A stretch of 64,000 nt of DNA from Lactuca virosa (GCA_928212115.1 CAKMRJ010005412.1:254161980-254225979); one strand, 5' to 3'. Positions 43,385 to 55,905 are shown, numbered from the stretch's first letter. A program made the numbers and translations. Notes: a model not told the origin generated them from the sequence alone.

Positions 43385-44219
43385 TGTCACACCCCCAGCC
43401 ATCGGCGGAAACACCGGGTGATGTAACGTTATTCTTCGTATCACAGTTATATAACATATATTGAACAGTACTAAAGAAAATACATACCTTTATTGATAAC
43501 TGAAAGTTACATAACTGTTTTTCTAGGACCTATTACATAATATCCGACTATGGCATACTTCTTAATGAACAGAAAGGTAATAGTAAAACTTCTTCTGTTC
43601 GAATACATACCTGCTTTTCAAGTTCCTGAAAACACATGCATTTTAAAATACGTCAACATAAAGTTGGTGAGTCCACAGGTTTTGACTCCATAAAATAATA
43701 CATTTTCCACGTTCAAAAGTGTAGTTTTGAAAGTATCATTTTGACTCTCCAACGTTTAATATATATATATATATCCTAGGTATAATGGTTTACTTACCAA
43801 ATAAGTATATACCTATAAGTTCTTATATCTTATAAATATAAATTTTTGTAATTCCATACAAACGAAAATTGCTACGTATAAATCTTATTTCAATTCTACA
43901 CGAGTAAAACCGCTACGTATAAATCTATTTCAATTCTATACGAGTATGTGTGTTAGGTATAATTATTTACTTAATATACAAGTAGTACCTAGGGTATAAG
44001 TAGGGGGAAACTTATACTTAACATTTATACTTGTATACGACAAAGTATAATGTTTCTAAAAATTTGCTACCATAAGCCTGTAAACCGCTGCTATGACATA
44101 ATACCTCTGATAAAACCCACTCATGATTTCCATGAGGAAAACCCACTCATCCACTCATGATTTACATGAGGACAACCCACTCATGATTTACATGAGGAAA
44201 ACCCACTCATGAATTCCAT

Positions 44220-44350
44220 GAGGAATACCGCACGCTTCATCGACGCCGGAACAATAACAAGTAAAAGGATAGTTCATCACTCGCTTTTGGTTAACTGTAG
44301 CTAACAGTCACAAGTGGGGTGATCAACCCGTATACTAATTATACACGACT
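44220..44350 (-). other. Structured RNA-like domain in Tekay-2 LTR
   Basis: Plus strand: actgt-agcta-acagt (44294-44308), ggg-tgatcaa-ccc (44317-44329), gtata-ctaat-tatac (about 44330-44344). These are the counterparts, in reverse order, of three hairpins in Tekay-B. It is repeated at 58080-58200. Confidence 0.5.
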
Positions 44351-45181
44351 TCCTCGCTCACACAGGATTAATGGCTACAGTTCAGAGGATTTCCGCTAAG
44401 ATCCCCAATCTTAGTTGATGAATACAATTACTCATGTAGACTTCGACGACTTCCTATAGCTCTAACAACAAAAACATTTTCATGTCTAAAACCCTAAGTC
44501 ACTAGACTATGCTTTTAAACATTACTCCTAACTTCATAACATTTAGGCAGTATAACAGCTATATCTTGAAGTAAAACCAGGTTTTATCTTGACCTAAAAC
44601 CAATAATAACAACATATAACGTTCCTAGTTTTATCTTGACATAAAACTATCAATAACAATACTAAGTTTTATCTTATCATAAAACTAACAATAACAACAT
44701 ATAACATATCTAGTTTTATTTTGACATAAAACCAATAATAGCACATAATTTATAACTTAACATATAGAACTTCTGAATATAACTTCGGAACTATATCGCA
44801 CACAGAATATATATAGAATCCTAAGTATAACTCAAGATCTACATTATTATACTACTATAACAATAACATGCTAACAACTTTACGATAGTTGTATACTTTC
44901 AGATACGAAATAACTATATCACGGTTATTATAACTATCTACGTTGATACTAATATACTATCATATAGAAATAATAATAACATATATATAATATTTATCAT
45001 GCATTTTCCCTCGAAATATTAGAAAGTGGGGCCGTGAAACTCACCCTAATAACATGATTTTATGTAATCTAAGTAGAAACGGTCAGCGTACAAGGTTGTC
45101 GGGGCTCGGGATGCAAGATAGCCTCAGCAAAGGAGAGAGGAGAAAGAAGTTTAGGTGTAAGAATGGCTGAATTCGGACCTT

Positions 45182-45442
45182 CTATTTATAGTAGGGATTT
45201 TGGACCCCCACATCGTGGGTTTTATAAGGCCCACGTCGTGACTTAAGATCTTATCCCCGTAGACTTGCCATTTGCGTCCCTAGCTTCGGAAGGTGGCCAT
45301 GTGACTCATCACGTCGTGGGATATCTTTGCTCACGTCGTCAACTTGGATCTTATCCCCTCGGAGCCTCGTCACACACCTTCTTGATTCTGAGATTGGATA
45401 AATGACTCCTCACGTCGTGAGTTTTGTGCTCACGTCGTGAAC
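45182..45442 (-). promoter_or_regulatory. Tekay-2 LTR promoter: TATA and cacgtcgtg palindromes
   Basis: The minus-strand TATA ctataaatag (45182-45191) is preceded on that strand by six motif copies on the plus strand: cacatcgtggg 45209, ccacgtcgtga 45231, tcacgtcgtgg 45309, tcacgtcgtca 45331, tcacgtcgtga 45410, tcacgtcgtga 45430. In the 5' LTR (59054-59290) some copies have CpG-to-TpG/CpA changes. Confidence 0.65.
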
Positions 45443-45857
45443 TCAGTCATATTAGGGTTTCTGACAGCTGAATCTTCGGAAGGTCGTAACTTTCACATAC
45501 AAACTCCGTTTTTGACGTTCTTTATATGCACGCGTAGGTATTTACAAGTAATACAACTCTCTTTTAGACTCCAATAGCTAATTATAAGTCTATTTTAAAT
45601 TCCTCTTATTATAGAGATTTATAGTGTTCGGTTTATCATAACTTCTTCATGCGAAGTCAGATTCAGACATTCTCTATATTTTTGGAATCGTATGGACGTA
45701 TACTTTGAGTTGTATCATAAAGAAAGTTCATATTTATATTATAATTTATCATGAACTACATATCACTCTTATCATATTACTAGTTTAACAAAATCACATT
45801 ACATGATTGGTATAATCACATGTGATTGTCTATTGACCTATTTTGACTAGTGTTACA

Positions 45858-45871
45858 TTCTCCCCCCGTTT
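45858..45871 (-). other. Polypurine tract of Tekay-2
   Basis: The minus strand reads AAACGGGGGGAGAA directly before the LTR start TGTAACACTAG. Confidence 0.85.
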
Positions 45872-45889
45872 AGAATAATTCGTCCCGAA

Positions 45890-47229
45890 ATTTATCTTAT
45901 GGATGGGGTTTTGTCAAACAGTTGGGGGTATTTTTCTTTCATCTGATCTTCACGTTCCCAAGTAAATTCAGGTCCTCGTAAAGAGTTCCATCAAACTTTC
46001 ACTATGGGAATACGACTTTGCTTTAATCGTTTGACTTCTCGATCCATAATCTCAACAGGTTCTTCTACAAAGTTGAGTTTCGTATTGACTTGTATCTATT
46101 CGAGAGGTATAACCAGAGTGTCATCGGAAAGACATCTCTTGAGATTTGATACGTGAAAAACATCGTGCACATTACTTAGCTCTTGAGGTAACTTAAGTTG
46201 GTATGCGACATAACCAATTTTTGCTAGAATTTCAAAAGGTCCTATATACCGTGGGTTTAGTTTGCCTCGTTTTCCGAATTGAATTATGCCTTTCCAAGGA
46301 GAGACTTTCAACATTACTTTATCTCCAACTTGGAATTCTAAAGGTTTACGTCTTACGTCAGCATAGCTCTTTTGACGATCACGCGCAGCCTTTAATCGAT
46401 CCTTAATTTGCACGATCTTTTCAGTTGTCTCATGGATTATTTCTGGTCCAGTATGTAAGGTATCGCCTGTACGTTCTCTGGCCATCTGCGTGTCTCCAAC
46501 TTCTGCCCAACATACTGGGGAACGACATTTTCGTCCATAAAGAGCCTCAAACGGTGCAGCCTTGATGCTGATGTGATGACTATTGTTGTAGGAAAACTCA
46601 ATTAACGGTAAATGAGTATCCCACGCATTTCCAAAGTCTATTACACAGGATCGGAGCATATCTTCTAAAGTCTGAATGGTCCTCTCACTCTGACCATCAG
46701 TCTGAGGATGGTAAGCTGTACGCATGTCTAGACGTGTTCCTAAGGATTTTTGTAGAGATTGCCAAAATCGTGAAGTGAATCTACTATCTCGGTCAGAAAT
46801 AATAGAATTTGGAACTCCATGCAATCTAACAATTTCCTTAAGATAAACTCTAGTCAGCTTCTCCATCTTGTTGTTCTCCTTAATTTGTAAGAAATGGGCG
46901 GACTTAGTCAACCTATCGATTATCACCCAAATAGTGTCGAACCCACTAGGAGTTTTAGGTAACTTAGTGATGAAGTCCATTGATATATGCTCCCATTTCC
47001 ATTCAGGTATTTCTGGTTGTTGAAGTAAACCTGAAGGCTTTTGATGTTCTGCCTTTACTCTAGAACAAGTCAAACATTTGCTCACATAAGTAGCAATTTC
47101 TGCCTTCATGTTTGGCCACCAATAATGTACCTTTAAATCTAAGTACATTTTGTCAGAGCCTGGATGTACGGAATATCTGGACTTGTGGGCTTCTTCTAAG
47201 ACCAAGTCCCTGACTCCACCGAACTTAGG
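45890..47229 (-). pseudogene. Tekay-2 integrase and chromodomain
   Basis: The open frame 46096-47205 includes the zinc segment (HKSRYSVHPGSDKMYLDLK, CLTCSRVKAEHQ), the core triad (MDFITKLPKTPSG; IISDRDSRFTSRFWQSLQKS; QTDGQSERTIQTLEDML) and the C-terminal GPFEILAKIGYVAYQLKLPQ. After a TAG at 46096 the same region continues with FVEEPVEIMDREVKR and, after a TGA at an Arg position near 46000, a chromodomain-like tail RGPEFTWEREDQMKEKYPQL. The catalytic core is intact. The N-terminal edge is the LARD insertion (47229); the frame is consistent with the RNase H piece on the other side. Confidence 0.9.
47225..47229 (-). repeat. Target site duplication of LARD (left)
   Basis: ttagg, repeated exactly at 53943-53947. 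Confidence 0.9.
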
Positions 47230-49831
47230 TGTGACATCCCCATTTTCACGGCCAGAAAAGACCGATTTTGTTTATGCTTTATAAAAATCAGAGTACCTCT
47301 TTTAATAAAAATGTTGCGGAATTTGTTCCCAGAAAAACATGATAAATACGTTATCAAAGCATTTCCGAAGAAATGTATTTTTTTATTCATTTTAAAACAT
47401 TGGGATGTCATCGTCAATACAGAAACATAAGCATAAACAGAACTTACATTCACTATCACTAGTGATTTATATCTCCTTAATCTCTCAGTGTAATGTAACT
47501 TCATATCGACACCTGTGATACAAATAAACTGAGTGGGTCAGGTTGGGAAACCTGGTGAGTACATAGGGTTTCAACCCACAATATATAATTATTATGTTTA
47601 AAAACAATTAAACAATCAACCCAATTACCCATCCCCATTATCTTCTTTATTCTACCCTAAGAACCAACTATTCCTCGTTCATTTATTCCTAAGGATTATC
47701 CTAAGGAATCGACACAAAATCCATCGTTGCCAAATTCTACTCAATTGGCACTACATCGCATAGTCGCCAGGTTTTAGGCACTAAGTCTCATAGTCGCCAG
47801 GGTTTATACAACAGGCACTACGTCGCATAATCTCCAGGGTTTAGGCACTAAGTCTCATAGTCGCCAGGGTTTATACAACAGGCACTAAGTCGCATAGTCG
47901 CCCGGGGTTTAGGCACTACGTCTCATAGTTGCCAGGGTATGTTTATCGACAGTATTGTTTCCGAGAATCCACTCGCAATACATGTCAATGGGTTTTTAGA
48001 GTACACCTGGTGAATACACAGTTCAAAACACCTACAGGTTGCAAGCCTACTAGTCTCCACTAGACTGTCTAGAATAGTCCGTGGTTTTCATCCATACTCT
48101 GCTGAATGACGGGGCCAACACATGGGTAAAAGGCTTCTTTCATGGTTTACCTCTCGCCCTTATCTCATGGTCTATATCACTTCTCATCATTATATTTTTG
48201 TCACACATCAACTATTTCATCTACCCATGTTTTACCCAACACATTTTGTAGATATAAAATACATATACAGTTTAAATCATTTAAAACATGTATAAAAATC
48301 TTTCACCCAACACAGACGAAAAGTATACAGACAATAGGCACACATAGCACGTAATTTATATTAAATACTTCATATCTATGTGTAAGATGAAAGTAACTAT
48401 GCACTCACTTGAGAAGGTGGTGACTCGGAACTCGGACAGCGCATCGTTATCTCAAAATAATTTTCCCTCGACAAAACCTAGTATCAATACTACTAGGGTT
48501 TAGTCTAACGTTAACCGCGACTAATTAATAGTCTAGCTATTATTATTATTATTATATAAGCGTTAAACAACACTCTATATAACTCATAATAATAGCCCAA
48601 ATAATTATTTTAAGGACCTAATAACATTACTATAATTATTTAAAAGCTATATTAAAAATTTCATAGGCGTAGCTCACTTACAGCAGATTTTAAAGAAAAA
48701 CGGGCTTCGCTTGGAGCAGCGTTTCCGAACCGAAAGACCCTTTTTCTCGGGACTCCGGGAGCCTCGGGGCTTCCTTCGGGTGCTAGGGGTTTTTCCTAGG
48801 GTTTAGGGGGTTAAAATGGGTTAGAGAGAGAAAGAAACTAGAGAGAGAATGAAGAAAGAGTGAAAAATCGGAAACCCTCGCCCCCCTTTTATAGCCTGCG
48901 AGGCCTCGGACTACGCTGGGCGTAATCCTTGGCTACGCGGGGCGTAGATCGGATAAGGCTCCAGCTCGCGTACAACTGGCTCGCACTCGGACTCGGAAGG
49001 ATAAGGCTAAAGGTACGTTGGGCGTACCCAACTTCGGATGCGGCGCGTATGCGAGGCGACGTGTCTCCATCCGAAGCGAAGCCTTGGGCAACAAGCAACG
49101 GCTCAGATGCGGCCACGTCATCACCTTTCTCGCAGATTCGCAATTTTGCTTCCCGACTTCTAAAAACCATAACTTTCGCATACGAGCTCCGTTTTCGACG
49201 TTCTTTATATCCACGCGTAGGCGGGAAAGTACTCTACAACTTTCGTTTAGACTTCATCGGCTAATTTTGACTTTATTTTAAAAGTTATATTTTTAACAGG
49301 CCGGGACAGGATTGGTCCGTTAAAAATTCATCACTTCTTCATCCGACATCCGTTTTCGTCTGTCTTTTTATCGTCATACTACTATTAACGAGATCTTCGA
49401 TTCTCGTTTAGGTTGTGTCGGCTAAAAAACCACTCGATCTAATATTCGAACTTCGGTCTGTACAGTGCTAAGCTGAAACTTCGAAAAATCATAACTTCCT
49501 TATACGAAGTCAGATTTGGGCGTTCTTTTTATGCACGCTCTCGGTTTAACGTATTCTACGACTTTCGTTTAGATTGGTAAGGCTGAAACTCACTCTATCG
49601 TAAATTCACTATTTACGCTTCCAGGTGCCGTGCCGGTTCCGTCGTGAAACTTTGACGGGTCATAACTTCTTCGTTATAACTCGGATTTCGGCGTTCTTTA
49701 TATGTACGGAACCCTTGCAACATATACTATAACTTGGTTAAGATTATTTATTCTAAATAATCTTATGTCGAAAAGTCATTTTTGACCCCTATTATCTCTA
49801 AATTGACTAGCCCGGATGTACGGGCGTTACA
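47230..49831 (-). repeat. LARD 3' LTR
   Basis: Plus-strand ends are tgtgacatcccc and ..gggcgttaca. It contains a tandem ~30-bp array (47746-47945: ggcactaagtctcatagtcg and variants, about six copies), gtgagt on the minus strand (48403-48408), a TATA box (48887-48895), interrupted palindromes (48911-49027) and four U3 modules (cataac-type landmarks 49168, 49329, 49490, 49661). Small overlapping ORFs on both strands at 48889-49281 are not supported. Confidence 0.9.
48887..49027 (-). promoter_or_regulatory. LARD LTR promoter: TATA and tacgc..gcgta palindromes
   Basis: The minus-strand TATA ggctataaaa (48887-48895) lies beside three interrupted palindromes: tacgctgggcgta (48912), tacgcggggcgta (48934) and tacgttgggcgta (49014). 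Each has five-base arms around ggg or a variant. They are conserved in the other LTR at 53034-53150 with one or two changes. Confidence 0.65.
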
Positions 49832-51353
49832 ATTATCTCCTCTTAGGATGATTACGTCCCTGAATCATCAACGAAATAGGGCTCACATGATGACTCCATA
49901 CGTTATCTCTTCATCCTAAGTAATAACAGCAACTTCGATGTTCCTTCGAACAAGTATCTAACTCTTGGACTCGTTGACTGTAGGCGGTGCTCAATCTTGC
50001 ACTTGCTCCCTATCTCACGTTAGACTCCAAATTATGACCTTCAAGCCACAATCTCGATCCTCACTGGATACGAACTTAAGATAAGTTCTTTTATTACTAC
50101 AATGGAACGATGTGTCATATTCTAATGACCTATCATTGTATGTTGCAATGCTTACACTCAGGTCCCTTAGAGTCAAATTCCGGAACAAACTATACCTTCC
50201 TTCATGTTCTATTGTGATATAATCTCATCTTAAAATGTAGCATTTCTAGCTACAAGCAACTTTTCGCGATACCTCTACTGATCGCTTTGATTATCTTTTA
50301 TTTCAATCTTCCGGCTTAAGTCAGATGGTACATCGAACTTGGTACTCTGAACCACATGACATCTTCAGCGTAGTCGGACTCAATTTGATATGATCACTAG
50401 GGTCGCAATAACAATCATCTTCTTAGTCATTACCGGAACGATGGTAATGACATACTTGAATAAAACAGAATCAATTACTAGCTTCTTGGTAACCTTGTGA
50501 CTTTCCCTGATCCAAGTGTGAGTCCTGTGCTTCCGGTAGTATAGGCCTCTACTACCTTTCAGACCTACTCATACTCGTCCCAAGTATTGTCTCGTAGTCC
50601 TCCAAGTCAATATCACAAAAACAATTTTAGCACATACAAATGTGTCCAAACAATCATAAAATTTTTCCCTAGACTCTACTAGGACTTCTTCCATGCGTAT
50701 CTTCAATCATCAATTCTACTTCAACTTGGTTGATGATGGAAATGTCAGACGATGGGATAACTTCATGGATTATATAAAAAAAAATATTTATTTCTGCTAA
50801 TCGAAAGTGTACTTCTCCCGTATTAGACGTATTATTTCTTAGACGCGTTCTAAAGGCAAGATATCACTCTTAAAATATCTTCTGATAGGTATCATTCAAT
50901 ATCGTAACCCTTTTCATTTCCTTTATTTACTCAATCCTCTATGAGTCTTCACCATGACGTTATTTTCACGGAAGCGTGCATTCATTGCATCGAGACGAGA
51001 ATATGGATAGAGAAGATTTAGACGTGTAATCCTCCTTATTACTTCGAAAAGTTACATGCCAGTTCTAATATCGTAATTAAACGTTTAGAAATCTGAACAC
51101 ATAAAATTTCCAGATCCGGTCGGCAACAGCCATAGATCCGATCAAACGATAGCATCGTAAAACATCACAATTCATTAACACATAAAAGCATGTTAGGCAT
51201 TTTCCCTAAATTTGCTAGTGCTTGTGTCTATTCAGGTGTATTAACTAAAATTTATTAGACACACTCCTCACCATCATTTCTTAGCATTCTAATTTTAAGT
51301 CTAGAAAAAAATTATTATTCCTAGTTCGCTTAAACTAATGCTCTGATACCAAC
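49832..51353 (-). other. LARD internal region, no gene
   Basis: 1522 bp with no ORF above background on either strand. On the minus strand it ends with gggacgtaatcatcctaag and a weak purine tract (agaggagataat) before the 3' LTR. I see no gag or pol remnant. Confidence 0.7.
51340..51351 (-). other. Primer binding site of LARD (tRNA-Met type)
   Basis: The minus strand reads TGGTATCAGAGC, two bases from the LTR. Confidence 0.85.
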
Positions 51354-53942
51354 TGTGACATCCCCATTTTCACGGCCAGAAAAGACCGATTTTTGTTTAT
51401 GCTTTATAAAAATCAGAGTACCTCTTTTAATAAAAATGTTGCGGAATTTGTTCCCAGAAAAACATGATAAATACGTTATCAAAGCATTTCCGAAGAAATG
51501 TATTTTTTTATTCATTTTAAAAGATTGGGATGTCATCGTCAATACAGAAACATAAGCATAAACAGAACTTACATTCACTATCACTAGTGACTTATATCTC
51601 CTTAATCTCTCAGTGTAATGTAACTTCATATCGACACCTGTGATACAAATAAACTGAGTGGGTCAGGTTGGGAAACCTGGTGAGTACATAGGGTTTTCAA
51701 CCCACAATAATATAATTATTATGTTTAAACAATTAAACAATCAACCCAATTACTCATCCCCATTATCTTCTTTATTCTACCCTAAGAACCAACTATTCCT
51801 CGTTCATTTATACCTAAGGATTATCCTAAGGAATCGGCACGAAATCCATCGTTGCCAAAGTCTAATCAATTGGCACTACGTCGCATAGTCGCCAGGTTTT
51901 AGGCACTAAGTCTCATAGTCGCCAGGGTTTATACAACAGGCACTACGTCGCATAATCTCCAGGGTTTAGGCACTAAGTCTCATAGTCGCCAGTGTTTATA
52001 CAACAGGCACTAAGTCGCATAGTCGCCCGGGGTTTAGGCACTACGTTTCATAGTTGCCAGGTTTTGTTTATCGATAGTATCGTTTCCGAGAATCCACTCG
52101 CAATACATGTCAATGGGTTTTTAGAGTACACCTGGTGAATACACAGTTCAAAACACCTACATGTTGCGAGCCTGCTAGTGTCCACTGGACTGTCTAGAAT
52201 AGTCTGTGGTTGTCATCCATACTCTGTTGAACGACGGGGCCAACACATGGGTAAAAGGCTTCTCTCATGGTTTACCTCTCGCCCTTATCTCATGGTCTAT
52301 ATCACTTCTCATCATTATATTTTTGTCACACAACAACTATTTCATCTACCCATGTTTTACCCAACACATTTTGTAGATATAAAATACATATACAGTTTAA
52401 ATCATTTAAAACATGTATAAAAATCTTTCACCCAACACAGACAGAAAGTATACAGACAATATGCACACATAGCACGTAATTTATATTAAATACTTCATAT
52501 CTATGTGTAAGATGAAAGTAACTATGCACTCACTTGAATAGGTGGTGACTCGGAACTCGGACAGCGCTTCGTTATCTCAAAATAATTTCCCTCGACAAAA
52601 CCTAGTATCAATACTACTAGGGTTTAGTCTAACGTTAACCACGACTAATTAATAGTCTAGCTATTATTATTATTATATAAGCGTTAAACAACACTCTATA
52701 TAACTCATAATAATAGTCCAAATAATTATTTTAAGGACCTAATAACATTACTATAATTATTTAAAAGCTATATTAAAAATTTCATAGGCGTAGCTCACTT
52801 ACAGCAGATTTTAAAGAAAAACGGGCTTCGCTTGGAGCAGCGTTTCCGAACCGAAAGACCCTTTTTCTCGGGACTCCGGGAGCCTCGGGGCTTCCTTCGG
52901 GTGCTAGGGGTTTTTCCTAGGGTTTAGGGGGTTAAAATGGGTTAGAGAGAGAAAGAAACTAGAGAGAGAATGAAGAAAGGAGTGAAAAATCCGGAAACCC
53001 TCGCCCCCCTTTTATAGCCTGCGAGGCATCGGACTACGCTGGGCGTAATCCTTGGCTACGCGAGGCGTAAATCGGATAAGGCTCCAGCTCGCGTACAACT
53101 GGCTCGCACTCGGACTCGGAAGGATAAGGCTAAAGGTACGTTGGGCGTACCCAACTTCGGGCGCGGCGCGTATGCGAGGCGACGTGTCTCCATCCGAAGC
53201 GAAGCCTTGGGCAACAAGCAACGGCTCAGATGCGGCCACGTCATCACCTTTCTCGCAGATTCGCAATTTTGCTTCCCGACTTCTAAAAATCATAACTTTC
53301 GCATACGAGCTCCGTTTTCGACGTTCTTTATATCCACGTGTAGGCGGGAACGTACTCTACAACTTTCGTTTAGACTTCGTCGGCTAATTTTGACTTTATT
53401 TTAAAAGTTATATTTTTAGCAGGCCGGGACAGGATTGGTCCGTTAAAAATTCATAACTTCTTCATCCGACATCCGTTTTCGTCTGTCTTTTTATCGTCAC
53501 GCTACTATTAACGAGATCTTCGATTCTCGTTTAGGTTGTGTCGGCTAAAACTGCTCGATCTAATATTCGAACTTCGGGTTGTACACTGCTAAGGCTCTCG
53601 GTTTAACATATTCTACGAAGTCAGATTTGGGCGTTCTTTTTATGCATGCTCTCGGTTTAACATATTCTACGACTTTCGTTTAGATTGCTAAGGCTGAAAC
53701 TCGCTCTATCGTAAAGTCACTATTTACGCTTCTTGGTGCCGTGCCGGTTCCGTCGTGAAACTTTGACGGGTCATAACTTCTTCGTTATTACTCGGATTTC
53801 GGCGTTCTTTATATGTACGGAACCCTTGCAACATATACTATAACTTGGTTAAGATTATTTGTTCTAAATAATCTTATGTCGAAAAGTCGTTTTCGACCCC
53901 TATTATCTCTAAATTGACTAGCCTCGATCTATGGGCGTTACA
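51354..53942 (-). repeat. LARD 5' LTR
   Basis: It is nearly identical to 47230-49831, including the tandem array (51870-52070), promoter palindromes and U3 modules. One difference is a patch at 53594-53618 that is a copy of 53648-53672 and replaces the core of one U3 module. Confidence 0.9.
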
Positions 53943-54705
53943 TTAGGCGTCCAAATTCGGTTCATAAAGTGTCGCGTTCCGTCATCTGTTTGTATAAGTT
54001 GCTTTTCCATTCCTCGCAAAGCTTCGTTATTGATGTTTTCTTCTTTTAGAGCCTCAAGTTGAGCTTCTCTAATTTGTGCGGTAAAGTTAGAATGGATAGT
54101 TATAGTTAATGCTCGTACCCGTCGGGTTTTAATATATTCTTTCCGGCTCAAGGCATCTGCTACCACATTTGCCTTTCCGAGATGATAACGAATCTCACAT
54201 TCGTAATCATTCAACAATTCGACCCATCTTCGTTGTCTCATATTAAGATCTTTTTGGTTGAAGATGTGCTGGAGACTCTTGTGGTCGGTAAAAATAGTAC
54301 ACTTAGTACCGTATAAGTAATGTCTCCAAATTTTTAGTGCAAAAACTACATCTCCCAATTCAAGATCATGGGTAGTGTAATTATTCTCATGTACCTTAAG
54401 TTGTCGTGATGCATAGTCGATAACTTTTCCTCTTTGCATCAACACACATCCCAATCCTTGATTTGATGCGTCGCAGTATACAGCGAAATCTTCTGTCCCA
54501 TTTGGAAGGGATAGGATTGGTGCACTACACAACATTTGCTTCAGTTTCTGAAAAGCAGCTTCTTGTTTGTCTTCCCAGTTGAACTTTGTATCCTTCTGGG
54601 TTAGTGTTGTAAGCGGCTTGGCTATTTTGGAGAAATTCTCTATGAATCTACGGTAATAGCCAGCAAGTCCTAGGAATTGACGCACCTCTGTTGGCGTCTT
54701 TGGTG
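53943..54705 (-). pseudogene. Tekay-2 RT thumb and RNase H
   Basis: From the minus-strand start: MRQFLGLAGYYRRFIENFSK (RT thumb end), then RNase H with VYCDASNQGLGCVLMQRGKV (D), HDLELGDVVFALKIWRHYLY (E) and CTIFTDHKSLQHIFNQ (D), then MRQRRWVELLNDYECEIRYH and KANVVADALSRKEY. The connection ends at the LARD insertion (53942). The domain itself has no break, so this is one of the best-preserved pieces in the window. A stop near 54707 separates it from the RT palm. Confidence 0.9.
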
Positions 54706-55460
54706 CTTCCTAATTCCTGATTGCTTCAACTTTGGATGGGTCAACATGAATTCCTTCGTTGCTAACTACATGACCTAAGAATTGTACTTCTCTAATCCAA
54801 AACTCACATTTGGAGAATTTAGCATACAACTTTTCTTTTCTTATTAGTTCCAAGATTATTTGTAGGTGTTGACCATGTTCTTCCTTGGTTCGAGAATATA
54901 TCAATATATCATCGATAAATACGATCACGAATTTATCCAAGTATGGTTTGCAAACGCGATTCATGAGATCCATAAACACTGCTGGGGCATTGGTCAATCC
55001 AAAAGACATAACTAAGAACTCATAGTGACCATAATGAGTTCTAGATGCTGTTTTTGGAATGCCGTCTTCTTGTACTCTGAGTTGATGGTATCCTGATCTA
55101 AGATCTATCTTTGAATAGTAGCTGGATCCTTGCAGTTGATCGAATAGATAATCAATTCTCGGAAGCGGATAATGATTCTTGATCGTTAGCTTGTTCAGCT
55201 CCCGATAACCAATACACATTCGAAAGGATCTGTCCTTCTTCTTGACAAACAAGATTGGTGCTTACCAAGGTGAAAAACTTGGTCGGATAAAGCCTTTATC
55301 AAGAAGTTCTTGTAGTTGGCTAGACAATTCTTGCATTTCAGATGGAGCCAACCGATAAGGAGATTTTGCTACTGGTGCTGCTCCTGGAATTAAGTCGATT
55401 CGAAACTCGACTTGTCGGACGGGAGGTATTCCAAGTAGATCTTCAGGAAACACGTCGGGG
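54706..55460 (-). pseudogene. Tekay-2 reverse transcriptase
   Basis: The open frame 54710-55252 has CIGYRELNKLTIKNHYPLPR, YYSKIDLRSGYHQLRV (catalytic D), FLVMSFGLTNAPAVFMDLMN and FVIVFIDDILIYSRT (FIDD, the YxDD box), then FLGHVVSNEGIHVDPSKV. The upstream piece 55262-55453 has FPEDLLGIPPVRQVEFRIDL and APVAKSPYRLAPSEM, the conserved entry of chromovirus RT. A TAA separates the two near 55262. The catalytic residues are present. Protease is not found upstream. Confidence 0.9.
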
Positions 55461-55905
55461 AAATCACATACTTGAGGGCTAAGAATGCGCTACATTTCTT
55501 ATGTAGATATTTATGGGTCTTAGTACAAGAGATGACTTTGAGGTTCTGGTGGTTGTTGTGGTGCTGATGGTCGGTTAGGGTTTAGCCGATTACTCCTTCT
55601 AGGCATTTTGTTTTAGTTCCTAAAATAATAAGAATTTTTATGAGTTTTATTAATTATTTAATACACGAGTACTAAATACTTCAGTTATTCTTCAAAGTGT
55701 AAACATAATGGACAACACAATGATTACTGTAATATATGCTTCATATTACTACCAGCGGTTACATCAGTTTATTTAGGTTTATAAGAAAAGTTTCTATAAA
55801 CATTGCAAAATTTGCAAGGTTTTCTACATCCTTGCTATAAACTTTCCTCTTTTCGCCTTAACTATTCTGATTTCTCTATTTACACAACCACTAGTTTTAG
55901 CTTAT
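55461..55905 (-). other. Tekay-2 deletion zone between gag N-part and RT
   Basis: 445 bp of AT-rich sequence without coding signal. The capsid, nucleocapsid and protease expected here (over 1.5 kb in a complete element) are missing. Confidence 0.65.

Larger units (their letters stand above)
43385..45857 (-). repeat. Tekay-2 3' LTR (2473 bp)
   Basis: Plus-strand ends are tgtcacaccccc and ..agtgttaca. It contains a 28-bp repeat array cactcatgatttacatgagg (four copies, 44112-44225; three in the other LTR), a structured domain (44220-44350), inverted gttttatcttgacataaaac units (44560-44740), gtgagt on the minus strand (45039-45044), TATA (45182-45191), a palindrome cluster (45209-45442) and two U3 modules (45485, 45637). 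Confidence 0.9.
47230..53942 (-). mobile_element. LARD: non-coding long-LTR retrotransposon
   Basis: Two long direct repeats, 47230-49831 (2602 bp) and 51354-53942 (2589 bp), flank a 1522-bp internal region without coding capacity. The PBS next to the right LTR shows minus orientation. A perfect ttagg duplication lies on both sides. The large LTR fraction and absence of genes fit the LARD class. It splits Tekay-2 between RNase H and integrase and is the innermost layer of the nest. Confidence 0.9.

Noticed and set aside
44112..44225. 28-bp repeats resembling CRISPR repeats
   Set aside because: No spacers between units and copy number differs between the two LTRs; ordinary tandem repeats.
48889..49281. 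Overlapping ORFs on both strands, conserved in both LARD LTRs (48889-49281 and 53012-53404)
   Set aside because: Conservation follows from LTR identity. The frames overlap the promoter palindromes and have no domain signal.
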